A DNA stretch of 64,000 nt from Amoebophrya sp. A120 (lineage: Eukaryota > Sar > Dinophyceae > Syndiniales > Amoebophryaceae), in assembly GCA_905178155.1 (NCBI GenBank), contig CAJINV010000012.1, positions 62,001 through 126,000 of the forward strand, given 5' to 3'. The position numbers and the translations under genes are program-made. The notes under the pieces are model-generated. The model made no database searches. It saw only the letters and a program-made list of their open reading frames with translations, and was not told the origin of the DNA. Positions 53,347-63,555 of this stretch are shown piece by piece; positions within the stretch are counted from its first letter, which is position 1, and each line of letters starts with the position of its first letter.

Positions 53347-56060
53347 CTAGACCTGCGCGAAGATGCCTCTGCATGCGGACGGATAAGAGGACGACCCCTT
53401 CTGTATTCGCACCCCGTTCTGGTATTTCACAGCCACCTCCTGTCCTGGCTTGCCCTCTATTCCATCGCCGTCTTGCTGGCCCCGCGCCCACGTCCCGTCA
53501 TACACATGCCCGTCGGGCCTGCAGTTTGTAAAACGGACCAGGAAGTACTTAGCGTTACAATTCTGAGATCAAAGCACACTGCTTGTCGTGGTTCCAAAAC
53601 GAAAAATGCCCGTAATGAACCCTCTAAAAATGAAAATGAAGAGCACACGACCACGCATATTAGAGTGAATATGAGGACGACGCCGGCCCTCGTTCCTCGC
53701 ACTACTTACCTTGTGATCATAGGTTAGTACTACACGACGCATGATGAAACTGCAAAAAGTAAAGGCTGTATTATACCATCGCATCTTGCCGCGCCCATGT
53801 CGGTGGTTCTCCAGGAAGTTGCCCTCGTTCGATATGCGAGCAAAACTCATCTTGTTTAACTCGAATGCCCCAATCATGAACTTGTGTTGCACATATCGCT
53901 TCATGTTGGTGATCATACTCGTGGTGCCACTACCACACGGTAGAAGGTAGCAGTAGCTTCTTTCCTAACATAGGTATCACCAAATACGCTTGTTCCGCAT
54001 GACAAACATACATTTTATTTATTCAATTTTCATAGGAAGAAACTCGTCCGTTTTGCTTCATTTCGCTCACGTACATGCTCGCCCGTCATTCCACGTCTGC
54101 TATGAACTGCAAAAGTATCGTACTAGTAGTAACCAGCCATGCTCCGGCTGCCGCCGGAGCGCAAGGCTGTTGGGCCGGGGCAAGGCTGTTTGCCGCTCGG
54201 ACCACAACCCCACGGGCCTAGTAGGCACAACGAAACGCACTGGATTCCTGCCGTCGATTTGCGCCGCGCCAAGCCGCAGGACCACTTGCGCGCCTCCCGC
54301 GCCTGTGGGCGCTCTGCGCAGGGAGCAGCTGCAAAAAACGCCGGGGGCGAACAGAAGCCGCATGGCGGGAGAGGGTGGCGCGGGAGGGTGGCGCGAGAGG
54401 GGTGCGCGAGAGGGTGGCGCGAGAGGGTGGCGCGAGAGGGTGCGCGAGAGGGTGGCACGGAAAGGCGCCGAACAAAACAAGTCCGCGAATGGCCTGCAGT
54501 GCGAAATATGGGCACTACCATGCGGATTCGCGCCCGCTTCTTTGTGCTTTTGCCCTCTCGCAGACCTCTCGCAGACCCTCTTTTTGGCCTCTTTTGGGGG
54601 TCCCCGCTAATAATCCGGCTATACTCGCGGGTAGAGGTCGACAGAGGTGGCCGAGAGGTGGCCAAGAGGGTCCGCGAGAGGTCGCCCCTTATTCGCAGCA
54701 CCTCTCTCCACCTCTGTCGACCTCTCGCGCCCCCTCTTTTTGACCTCTCTGCGCCCTCTGTGCCACTTAGGCGGCGCCTAAGGGTGGGCGCTTACTGCGG
54801 GCCTTATTCGCGCACCCTCTCGCGGACCCTCTCGAACGGGGTCCCGCGCCACCTCTCCACCTCTGTCGACCTCTTTTCTACCTCTGTCGACCTCTTTTTT
54901 ACCTCTCGGCCACCTCTCTGAGACCCTCTGTCTACCTCTTTTTTCGCATGAATATAATGTATAGTGATTGCAATACAAATTAGCTCAGCATGACAAATGG
55001 AATTTGTCATGCTGTTTTACCTTGAGAACGAGCTTTGTAATGCATAAATGCAATTACTACGAGTACGATACTTTTGCACAGGATATCTGCTTCCCCACGC
55101 CGATTTCTCCAGGGAAAAAATCACTTTTTGTGAGCAAAAACAATAAGATGCATATTCGTTTTTTTGTATGTGCGCCGAGGAAGCTCTTCTATGATGATAG
55201 AGGACATGCTGGCTCGAATATCGTGCATGACAAACAAACGGCTCAATGTAGAAGTGCTTGATGTAAAGTTATTTTTTGCCTCTGGATAGATGCTGCATGG
55301 AGTTGAAGAATGTGCCGTCGTACGTTGATTTCAGGCTCTTGTAGACACCTATAGTATAATTATGTTGTTGTTGGCTTTGTTTGCAGGTACACATCATTTC
55401 ATGATCATGTGCTGAAGCAGCGCAGCTAGCAGTTTCATTTTCATCATCACCAGCATCAACAAGTTCGCGCTTCAAAAAAGTAAGTACTTCACGCCGCTCT
55501 ACTGCACCAGCTGGCCTTCTTCAAGCATGACACAAGCATTTATTTCCAGCTTTCAGCTATACCTCTCCCTTGTATGATGTCGTTTTGGAAGTCGCCCTCG
55601 TATTGGCTTCCGTCCTCCCAAACGTACTGACCCCTCCCGTGCTTCATGCCGTTGACATACTCGCCCACGTAGACAGATTTATCCTCGAACCACACTTCGC
55701 GGCCTTACTACAGTGAAAAATGCCCCCACCCCCAAAGTTGCAAAAAATTATTGTGATGCGAAGTTTCCAAATGAAAACCTTTTGCCATGCATGAAAGGAG
55801 TATGAATCTTTCTGATGCAGAGTCTAGGCGTGTATCGCATCGTTTGCATGACAAGTGCCACTCTTGCTGGGGTCTTTTGCAATACAAATTTTTGCTATTC
55901 ACGATTAGAAACCTGTGATGCTGATAGATGCAAGAGGGCAGATGTTTCATTTGGAAAGGTTTGCAATACAAATGCTCCCAAGTTCGGGGGTGGGGGCATT
56001 TTTCATTGTAATAGGCCTCTCCCATGCTTCTTGTCCTGCATCCACTGTCCTTCATACCTG
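53347..56060 (-). CDS. MORN-repeat protein (5' end unresolved)
   Basis: At least six MORN units: YEGQWMQDKKHGRG, YVGEYVNGMKHGRGQYVW, YEGDFQNDIIQGRG, YDGTFFNSMQHRVGKQTW, GNFLENHRHGRGKMRW, YDGTWARGQQDGDGI. MORN repeats bind membranes or scaffold cytoskeletal structures in alveolates. Three introners are removed by the 5-bp rule (54101-55085, 55106-55288, 55706-56013). Other boundaries look like ordinary GT-AG introns: donor GTATAGC after IIQGRG, donor GTGAGC after the WNDGR unit, acceptor TTTTACAAACTGCAG before the last exon. The stop is TAG at 53347-53349. The first visible exon starts after an acceptor CCTCCAG near 56060. An upstream exon starting at a Met near 56417 is possible but unproven. 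Confidence 0.8.
54101..55085. mobile_element. Introner, family C, enlarged by a GC-rich insert
   Basis: Ends TATGAACTGCAAAAGTATCG / TATCCTGTGCAAAAGTATCG; flanks tctgc/tctgc. Normal family C copies are about 150 bp; this one is 985 bp because of the insert at about 54130-54955. Confidence 0.9.
54130..54955. repeat. GC-rich inverted/tandem insert within an introner
   Basis: The left part has tandem gcgagagggtggcgcgag units and the right part cacctctgtcgacctctt units, roughly complementary. Pairs such as ggtcgacagaggtgg (54637) with cacctctgtcgacc (54710) could form hairpins. Origin unknown. Confidence 0.75.
55106..55288. mobile_element. Introner, family N
   Basis: Inverted ends TCTCCAGGGAAAAAATCACT / TATCCAGAGGCAAAAAATAAC; the flanking 5 bp do not match well (cgatt/gatgc). 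Excision at these borders joins FFNSMQH to RVGKQTW in frame within a MORN unit. Confidence 0.7.
55706..56013. mobile_element. Introner, family E
   Basis: Ends TACTACAGTGAAAAATGCCC / TATTACAATGAAAAATGCCC; flanks ggcct/ggcct. Excision joins KKHGRG to REVWFEDK. Confidence 0.92.
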
Positions 56061-56793
56061 GAGGTCGAGTTCGTGTGGGGCGTATTTTTTATACATTTAT
56101 TTTCATATGCATAAGCGTAGGCGTTGCTTTTGGTTTTGCTACAGCTACTTGCGAAGCTGCATAATCTACTCTTGTTTCGGAAAACAGCTTGTATTTTTCT
56201 AATATTGTGATTTCACACCGACGACGAGCAAGCTGATGGAATCGTCCGTGTCCACCCCGCCGCGGCAAAAACTTCTACGAAGAACTTGTTCATCTTGTAG
56301 TTGGTTCGACTTGCCAACCGCACCAGTTCTTGCTGGGTTCTTTCTCGGCGGGCGCCGGCTTGCTGGTCCTGCTCTCCTTCGTTTCTCGTTGCTCTTGCTC
56401 CGCCTGCTGTCGGATCATGTAGTAGTTCCGATGCCGTTACGGCAACGGCTGCTCTCTACCGAGAATAGTGATCAGCTTTCCTACCGCGAAACAACCGTAC
56501 GCGTACTAGGTCCGGGGGGCTACGAAATAAACAGGTTCTTGGACGTGCTTTGGTGTGATGCAGAAGCGACAGTGTCGTGGCTCGTCAAATAAGGAACTTG
56601 ACCCGCTTGATGTTCCTCGTGCTGTGCTTTGCTTTGGTCTTTACTTCCACAATTTTTTTGTTCAAGAAGGCTGCTGCACCGATAACCGATAACCGCAGAT
56701 CAGGATGAGGTACTAGAGCAGGTTCAGCTCAAGAATAGAGATGTTCATCCGGGAAGGACGTCGTCGGCTTGGGATCAACATCTTCTGGCACAA
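56061..56793. other. Between the MORN and DUF268 genes; possible MORN 5' exon
   Basis: The minus frame from a Met near 56417 (IRQQAEQEQRETKES...) is charged and could be an upstream MORN exon. The plus strand has a 118-codon frame at 56236-56592. Neither is supported by a motif. Confidence 0.35.
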
Positions 56794-59700
56794 CTAGACT
56801 TTCACCAAAGCTAAGTAACCGCCCTTCCTCAGGTACTCTTCTTGCTTTGCGGCGGGGGTTTGCTTTTGCTTCTCCCGTTCCAGCCAGGGGCTGCTAAACT
56901 CCAAATCGACCGCCCAACTCATCAGCAACCGGGCCCATCTATGAAGGCGTCAGGATCGAAATCAACAAAGTCGAAAAAATCAGGAAGGCAGATCATAGTC
57001 CTGAAAAGGGTTGCGAGTTGGGCTGCTGACTAGCATGACATAAGGGAGCCGAGCTCTTTGGCCCTAAACTACCGCATGACAGATTCGCTTCGAGAACGGG
57101 GAAAGTCTACAAGAACTGTCCCGCGCCGACTACAAACTGCAGGTCTAACTGGCATCGATTTTGTGCATCACATTTTTTTCGATTTTGTCGATTTCGAACC
57201 TGACACCCCCATACCACCCGCTGCGTCCGTAGTCTCGGCCGGCGTTGAAGTAAACCGTGTCGGAAGTCGTCTCTTCCAGCCATCCGCAACTGTCGATGCA
57301 CGCCGGCCCGAGAAAAAATTTCCCGAATTTTTTCGTGTGGCAGTGGATCAGCGCCATCGTTTGGACGTCCGCGAAGGGGTTCAGCGCATCGCCGTACCGT
57401 CCCAACCCCGCGTGCTCGATGGAGGAGTAGGAAAACCACATGTCATATCCACTGCAAAAAGCATCGCACTCTTAGTAATTGCATTTATACATTACAAATT
57501 TCTTTCTCAAGACAAATCAGCATTACAAATAATTCAATTTGTAATGCTGGGCTAATTTGTAATGCAGTTTATACTAGTGCGATGCTTTTGCAGTTCATAT
57601 GTCAAAATCGAAAGACACATCGCTCGTCAGTAGCTCGTGGAAAAACAAAAACCGCCATCGCTTGTGGGGGTATCGGGGTTGTATCGACGTGCTTTTCTTC
57701 TCGTCGAAGACTCCGTCTAGCTCGTCCGGATGCCCCTCCACGGGTGGTTATGCATTACAAAAGCATCATTACTAGTAGTAGAAATCGCATTACAAATAAT
57801 TCGGTCAGCATGTTGACACATGGAATTTTTTGTCATGCTGTTTTACGTTGGGGTAGAGATAATTTGTAATGCATGACTGCGATTATAATTGCTACGAGAA
57901 GTGCGATACAATTTTTGCACAGGATAGTGGTTTATCCTGTGCAAAAGTATCGCACTCGTACAAATGCTAATGCAAGTCTTGCATTACAAATCTTGTTTCC
58001 ACGGCAAATCTGCATTACAAATTTTATTTCTCATGCTGAGGAAATTTGTAATGCATTTATACGAATACGATACTTTTGCACAGGATAGTGGTTTCCGGTA
58101 GTCAACCGTGGTTACGATCGCGGTGGGGAAGCTATCACATGCAAAAGTGTCTGGGTCTGGAGTGTTGCCGAGTTTGTCATGCATACTTTGCATGACCCAG
58201 GATGTCTGTAATGCACGCCCTAGCATCACAGATTTTTAGATGGCTTCCTGATGCCTACTCCGCATGACAAATGCTCTCCCGCCCGCGTAGCACCAACTAG
58301 ACTCCTCTTGCTGGTCATGCAATACAGATTTTTTTAGAGTCCAAGGTTAGCATCACAAGTTCCAACCTTCCAGACCCAGACATTATTGCATTTGATAGAA
58401 GCGGTACAGCAGCAAAATCTCCATCCAGGGCTGCTCACTGCCCAGAACCGCGATTTTCAAATTAATTTCCTGCTGGCCCAGCAACACCGTTTTGTCGTTC
58501 TCGTTGTGCCAGGTCTATCAAAATGAGAAATCCCCCCGCCCCATATCAAAACGGAAATTTGTGATGCTGCTTCGTGGCCACAAATCAGCTTTGTATTGCA
58601 GAGAGGAATGGCGGCCAGATCCCCAGGCTAGGTAGGGGCTTATGTGTCTAGTTGTTCAGCATGGCAAACGGCTCCCCTTTAGGCCTAACAGCATGACAAA
58701 CCGCCTCCATAATGGGGCGAAAGCTTCTGCCCTTGTCTTCTTGCAAAACAGATGTGATTTGTGACCTCAAATCCGCAACACAAATTTTTGGACACATACC
58801 TTTTCAATGTGGGGAGGGGGGATTTTTCCTCTCAGTAAGGTCTTGTTCGAATTCGCGAAAAACGTATCGCGGTTCCGCATGATCGCCGCGTCAAGAATGA
58901 AGACCGTGTCGTCTTGGTAACTGGAAACGGTTTCGTTTACGAAATGGAGATATGCATTGCAGACGTATCGCGCTAGTATAAATTGCATTACAAATCGACT
59001 TACCATTACAAATTGAATTTCTATTGCGGATTTGCCTTCAGAAAAATATTTGTAAATGCATAAACGCAATTAAAACGAGTGCGATACTTTTGCACTGCAT
59101 AGGAGAAACACCAAATCGCTGTCCGTCCAGAGATTCAGTGCGTAGTCGCGCTTGAGCGCTCTCTATGAGATGCAAATGTGTCTGGGTCTGGAAACTTGTG
59201 ATGCTAAAATGTGCACGATGAAAACGCTTCCGAATGCAGTCCGGCTTGACAACTTCCCAAAACGCTTTCTGATATGCAATCCGCATGAGAAACTGTGTTT
59301 TTGCATGACAAAAGAGGCTGCGACTTTTGTTGGTTATGCAATGCAGATTTTCTAGGTATGGAAAGCTAGCATTACAAGCTCCAACCTTCCAGACCCAGAC
59401 ATTTTTGCAATGCATACTCTCTTTTCCAAGATGTTGCGGTAAAGTTTCTGCTTGGTCTCCAGCGCAATCCGTCGGTTTTCCGACAACCCAGCGTGTCATG
59501 AATTGCAAAAGTATCGTTATCGTATTCCTATTCGGATAAATGCATTACAAATTTCCTCAGCACGAGAAATGAAATTTGTAATGCTGATTTACCTTAAGAG
59601 ATGAATGAGAAAGATTCGTAATGCATGACTGCAATACGAGTGCGATACTTTTGCACAGGATACGTGTTGCATCCACCCGAAAGGATTGCGGAGCAGCAGT

Positions 59701-62700
59701 TTTCCGAAGGTCTGCGCGTTCCATTTGTGCGACAGCTCTTCCTGGAGTGGCGGAGCGATGGGACGATTGTGGTCTTCGAATTGGGTAGTTTCCTCGTTGG
59801 CGAAAGAGCCGGGTTTGTAGTCCTCTTGCATCTGGTCGCCTTTCTCCTCGTCATTGTTCTCTAAATAAGAAGGTTTTGACGTACTAGATTCTACTCCATC
59901 ATCATGAACATGATCCCCCACGACCTCTCGTGCCCAGCTGTCGTTACTGGACTTCTGCATGTAGAACGCGTTCTTCTTTACCGCTTTTCCGTACAGCAAA
60001 AGATCGCGTCGGTAAATTTCTGGGATCCTCAAGGGCGGGGGCCACAGGTGCGACTCGGCCATGCGAAGCCCGGGGGACTGCTTCAACAGCTCGCACTTGG
60101 GGTAGACCAGTTTTTCGCTGATTTTTTCCATAATTTTCTCGTCTACTACTTGGTGGTGCTCTTGCAGTTGTTCCGCATTCGATCCTATCTCGGTAGAACT
60201 TGCTGTGCCGCCCTGCTGTAGTGGCTCTTTATCCGCCACAAGTTCCCGCTGATAGTAAACGATCTCCCGACTCTGCACCTTATTTCGGGCGATTTCCCCA
60301 CTGCAAACGTCCTCCCCGCACCCGATCCGCTGCAATGGTGCGAGTCTCTCGTAGTAGATCTTCGCTACATTGTCCATGAAATCCCCGATTTTGGACGCCA
60401 GGTGGGCGAATTCCTGTTGGATGCGGAAGAGTTTGGTGCGCAGTTCGAAGATGTTTTGCTTGTAGAACTTCGCTATAACAAACTCGTCGATGTACTCCAA
60501 CTCGTCTTCAATGGATTTCCGCAGCGAGGAGAGTAGTACAGCATTGCTGTCGTCACAGGGCGGGTCATCATGTTGTTCCTCGTGTTCTTGGCCCTTTTGC
60601 TGCTGTTCGCCATTCTGTAGTTCCTGTCCGGCATTGATTCGCAACCTTTGTTGTTGAACAAGAAGAACTTCCTGTACTTGCTTCTCCCGCCCCGCTACCA
60701 CGCTTTTCCTGAACTTCTGCAAATGTTGCCAGTGATGGTTGAAGTAGGTGGTGTGCTCGATTAAAGGGAGAAGGAAGGAATGAAGCGTGATCGGCTGTCG
60801 GTGAAATGACTGCTGCTCGTCCTTGTAATCCGTCCCTTCGTAGTTATTCAAGTTCTCGACACCCCCGAGCACGATCCTCGTCGGCGCCAAATTCTCAATT
60901 TCCCCCGCAACGTCCTCACCGGTCAGCAAGGTTGTGTTGGTAGTCGGCTCGAAAAATGCGTCCGCGCGCCGTAACGCCTGCCGGATCTGCAGCGCCAGGT
61001 CTTCGTGGGTCGAGAGAATTTTCAGGAGTTTGAACATTTCTTTTGGGTGGGTGTAGCGACCGGTCGAAAAATCATGCGTCTTCGCTGGTGGACGTCGACC
61101 AAGAACTTCTTGTGTGCCGCCGCTTGATGTTCTTGCCACCGGCCCAACGACCTTCGCAAATTCTTCGTCCGTCTTTTGCATCTGCTGCTCCAGCGCTGTC
61201 GCGTCGAATGGAAGGTGAGCGTCGTGTAAAGATGCAGCCGTAGCATGATCATCTCCTTCGTTATCAGAATTTCTATCGGTCGCATTCACCACGCCGAGCG
61301 CTTTCCCCAGGTCAATCTTCGAGGCCACCCTTCCGGTCCTGTCCCGCCCGAGCCCGTCCGCGTCTGGTGCAGCGGCTGCATCGTTATCAAGTGTAAAAAT
61401 GTCTGGGTCTGGAAGAATGCGCGATTTGTCATGCTTCTCTGGCATGAGACTTAAACCTGTCATGCAGGTTACCCAAGATCCCCAATTTCCTGTCATGCAA
61501 AGACGCAGTTTGTCATGCAGAATAGGCAACACCTAGAAGCTCAGAAACTTGTCATGCTGAGCCAGCACTTATGGCCTCCTCATGATACGCCACCCAGCAT
61601 CACAAGTTTCCAGACCTAGACATTTTTACATTTGATAATCGTCTTGGAATAGCAAAGCGGCGTACTGAAAAATGTTCATCATTTCTCCGCTTTGCTCAGC
61701 CTTCTCCAGCATCTCCTCTTTCTCCCATATCAAATGCAAAAGTGTCTGGGTCTGCAAGATTGCCAGGTTTGTCATGCACATTTTGCATGACTCCTGATGT
61801 CTGTGATGCATGCCCTAGCATCACAGATTTTGTGAGGGCTTCCTGATGCCTATACCGAATGACAAATGCTCCTTCCGTGTACGCAAAACTTGGACTCTCT
61901 TTGCTGCTCATGCAATACAGATTTTTTTAGAATCCAAAATCAGCATGACAAGTTGGATTCTTCCAGACCCAGACAGTTTTGCAGTTGATATCCCAGGTGT
62001 GAGCCCGGTAGTCGTGAATCAATGTCTGGATGTTCATCCTGTCCAGTTTCGACAGTGATAGAGTCGTGCCGGAAGCTGTTGTACTAGAGGACTCTTTGTT
62101 CGAGCTCGACGTGCCCGCTTGGTCCTCCTCGTTTGTGCTTCTGGAGGACAATACGTCAGGACTTGCATGATCCGTTCCGGTTTGAAGAACTGAGTCTGTG
62201 GTGCCTCCACCTGCGTCAATCCTACTTGTTCCCCCTTTCACCCCCAAAACCCGACGATCTGGGTACAGCAGCTCCACTAATGGCATCAAAATTCTCCGCA
62301 GGATATTCTGGTACGTCTCACACGCGAACCTCGCCACGTCCCACAAATTCGGTTTCGCGGCATGCACCGCTTCATCTACGTTCGACATTTTCTCAATGCC
62401 AAAAATGCTGCCGTCGGTATTCTCCGAGCGGAGGCAGGCCTGGTTCAATTTCAGCCCGATGTTGACTTTCTTGCCTGATGAAGTAGATGATGAGCCAGAT
62501 GATGGGTTTTTTGATGACTCATGATCTCCTTGACTTCCTACTTCTCCTGGTGCTGTTGTCATGTGAGATTCCTGGTCAACATCTTCGTGCTGCTCCACTC
62601 CACCTGCGTCCTCAGATGTAGTTCTGGTTTCTGATGGGAGGAGGTTGTCGATCTGTCCATCAAAAAAGGCGTCGTCATCGCTGTCACCTACAAGAAGTTC

Positions 62701-63555
62701 CGCCATTCCCAGCTTTCCCAAGCAGTAGCTGAGTTCTATCCACTGCAAAAGTGTCTGGGTCTGGAAGAATCCAACTTGTCATGCTGATTTTGGATTCTAA
62801 AAAAATCTGTATTGCATGAGCAGCAAAGAGAGTCCAAGTTTTGCTACACGTCGGAAAGAGCATTTTCCATGCGGTATAGGCATCAGGAAGCCCTCACACA
62901 ATCTGTGATGCTAGGGCATGCATCACAGACATCATGAGTCATCCAAAATGTGCATGACAAACCTGGCAATCTTCCAGAGGACCCAGACACTTTTACATTT
63001 GATAAGTTCCGCGGTTTCGCAATCTATGGTCTTCGTGTACAGGGGTGTGTCCCAGCAGCACCGGTTGAAATTCAGAGGTGAAGATGTCATGCTGGAACCG
63101 CTAGAAGTACTACTGCCCGGATTATCGAAACAAACGTCGTTTGCGTTCGGACCCTCTACACAGCAATTTTCGTAGTTCAAATGGACAGCCCAGGGGTCGG
63201 TGAAGCAGAAAAACTCATCCCGGTAGAAGGTTAACTGGCCGGAAGGCTGGGCGAGGGCGAAGAAGAAGATCATGATGTTGCTGACGGTCAAAATTGTCGC
63301 TGCGAGCAGGGATAGAACCAGCGGAAAGGGACGACAGCGACCCGCGCTTCTCGTGCTGGTCGTCCGGAATAGGATTACTGCCAGATGAGTAGTTGAGGGT
63401 TTGGTGGAGGTTCCGCGTCCGGAACAAAATAAAACCCCATTTCCTCGTGGTCCGCCTCTACTCCGCCTTCGGTGCCGCATGTGTTGCAGTCGCGGCGCCA
63501 TGATCTCGGATCCGCCCGGCGTCGCCCTCTCGCGTAGAACTACGTCCTTTGTCAA
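56794..63555 (-). CDS. Large type II membrane protein with C-terminal DUF268 domain
   Basis: Thirteen coding pieces with 12 introners: 63555-63005, 62731-61991, 61722-61638, 61379-59663, 59491-59417, 59158-59102, 58945-58838, 58510-58398, 58127-58088, 57743-57600, 57440-57214, 56934-56794. Sum 3999 nt, 1332 aa (1314 if the Met at 63501 is used). A basic cytoplasmic start leads to one membrane segment (FPLVLSLLAATILTVSNIMI), then a Cys-rich lumenal block (FFCFTDPW...ENCCVEG...VCFDN...FNRCCWD). A long Gln/Glu-rich region follows. The last 300 residues match DUF268: IAVLGSEQPWMEILLLYR, FPTAIVTTVDYRKP, MWFSYSSIEHAGLGRYGDAL, NAGRDYGRSGW. DUF268 has a methyltransferase-like look and occurs in glycan loci and nematodes; its reaction is unproven. 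Golgi/ER location is inferred from topology. Confidence 0.85.
56940..57213. mobile_element. Introner, family A
   Basis: Ends TATGAAGGCGTCAGGATCG / TATGGGGGTGTCAGGTTCG; flanks ccatc/ccacc. It lies in DUF268 after GRSGW. Confidence 0.9.
57446..57599. mobile_element. Introner, family C
   Basis: Ends TATCCACTGCAAAAAGCATC / TATGAACTGCAAAAGCATCG; flanks tgtca/tgtca. Excision joins FDFD to MWFSYSS; other registers create stops. Confidence 0.93.
57749..57926. mobile_element. Introner, family C, first of a stacked pair
   Basis: Ends TATGCATTACAAAAGCATCA / TATCCTGTGCAAAAATTGTA; flanks gtggt/gtggt. Only 5-6 bp separate it from the next introner. Confidence 0.92.
57932..58087. mobile_element. Introner, family C, second of a stacked pair
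   Basis: Both ends read TATCCTGTGCAAAAGTATCG; flanks gtggt/gtggt, the same 5 bp as its neighbour. Removing both elements and two of the three gtggt copies joins VDYRKP to PVEGHP; keeping the middle copy breaks the frame. Confidence 0.92.
58133..58397. mobile_element. Introner, family B
   Basis: Ends TATCACATGCAAAAGTGTCT / TATCAAATGCAATAATGTCT; flanks gaagc/gaagc. It lies in DUF268 (LLLYRF to PTAIV). Confidence 0.93.
58516..58837. mobile_element. Introner, family D
   Basis: Left end TATCAAAATGAGAAATCCCC, right end TACTGAGAGGAAAAATCCCC; flanks aggtc/aggtc. Excision joins NSNKT to WHNENDK. Confidence 0.92.
58951..59101. mobile_element. Introner, family C
   Basis: Ends TATGCATTGCAGACGTATCG / TATGCAGTGCAAAAGTATCG; flanks ggaga/ggaga. 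Excision joins DLVFL to HFVNETV. Confidence 0.93.
59164..59416. mobile_element. Introner, family B
   Basis: Ends TATGAGATGCAAATGTGTCT / TATGCATTGCAAAAATGTCT; flanks ctctc/ctctc. Excision joins NILEKR to ALKRDY. It is the closest relative of the LINE-split copy at 50284. Confidence 0.93.
59497..59662. mobile_element. Introner, family C
   Basis: Left end CATGAATTGCAAAAGTATCG, right end TATCCTGTGCAAAAGTATCG; flanks cgtgt/cgtgt. Excision joins GWMQH to AGLSENRR and removes an in-frame TGA that other registers create. Confidence 0.93.
61385..61637. mobile_element. Introner, family B
   Basis: Ends TATCAAGTGTAAAAATGTCT / TATCAAATGTAAAAATGTCT; flanks atcgt/atcgt. Excision joins FQDD to AAAAPDAD. 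Confidence 0.94.
61728..61990. mobile_element. Introner, family B
   Basis: Ends TATCAAATGCAAAAGTGTCT / TATCAACTGCAAAACTGTCT; flanks tccca/tccca. Excision joins RAHTW to EKEEML. Confidence 0.94.
62737..63004. mobile_element. Introner, family B
   Basis: Ends TATCCACTGCAAAAGTGTCT / TATCAAATGTAAAAGTGTCT; flanks agttc/agttc. Excision joins CETAEL to SYCLGKL. It contains a CTAGGGCATGCATCACAGA motif shared with 61728 in the opposite orientation. Confidence 0.94.

Noticed and set aside
59164-59416. GT-AG splicing of this introner (GTATGC...CATAG)
   Set aside because: It is possible and in frame at this one site but adds a residue, and the same reading fails at the neighbouring introners, so the 5-bp rule is the simpler explanation.
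57446-59662. Pseudogenisation of the DUF268 gene by in-frame stops at introner junctions
   Set aside because: Stops arose only when I joined exons at the outer AT of the elements. Removing the element plus one 5-bp flank leaves an uninterrupted frame of 1332 codons.
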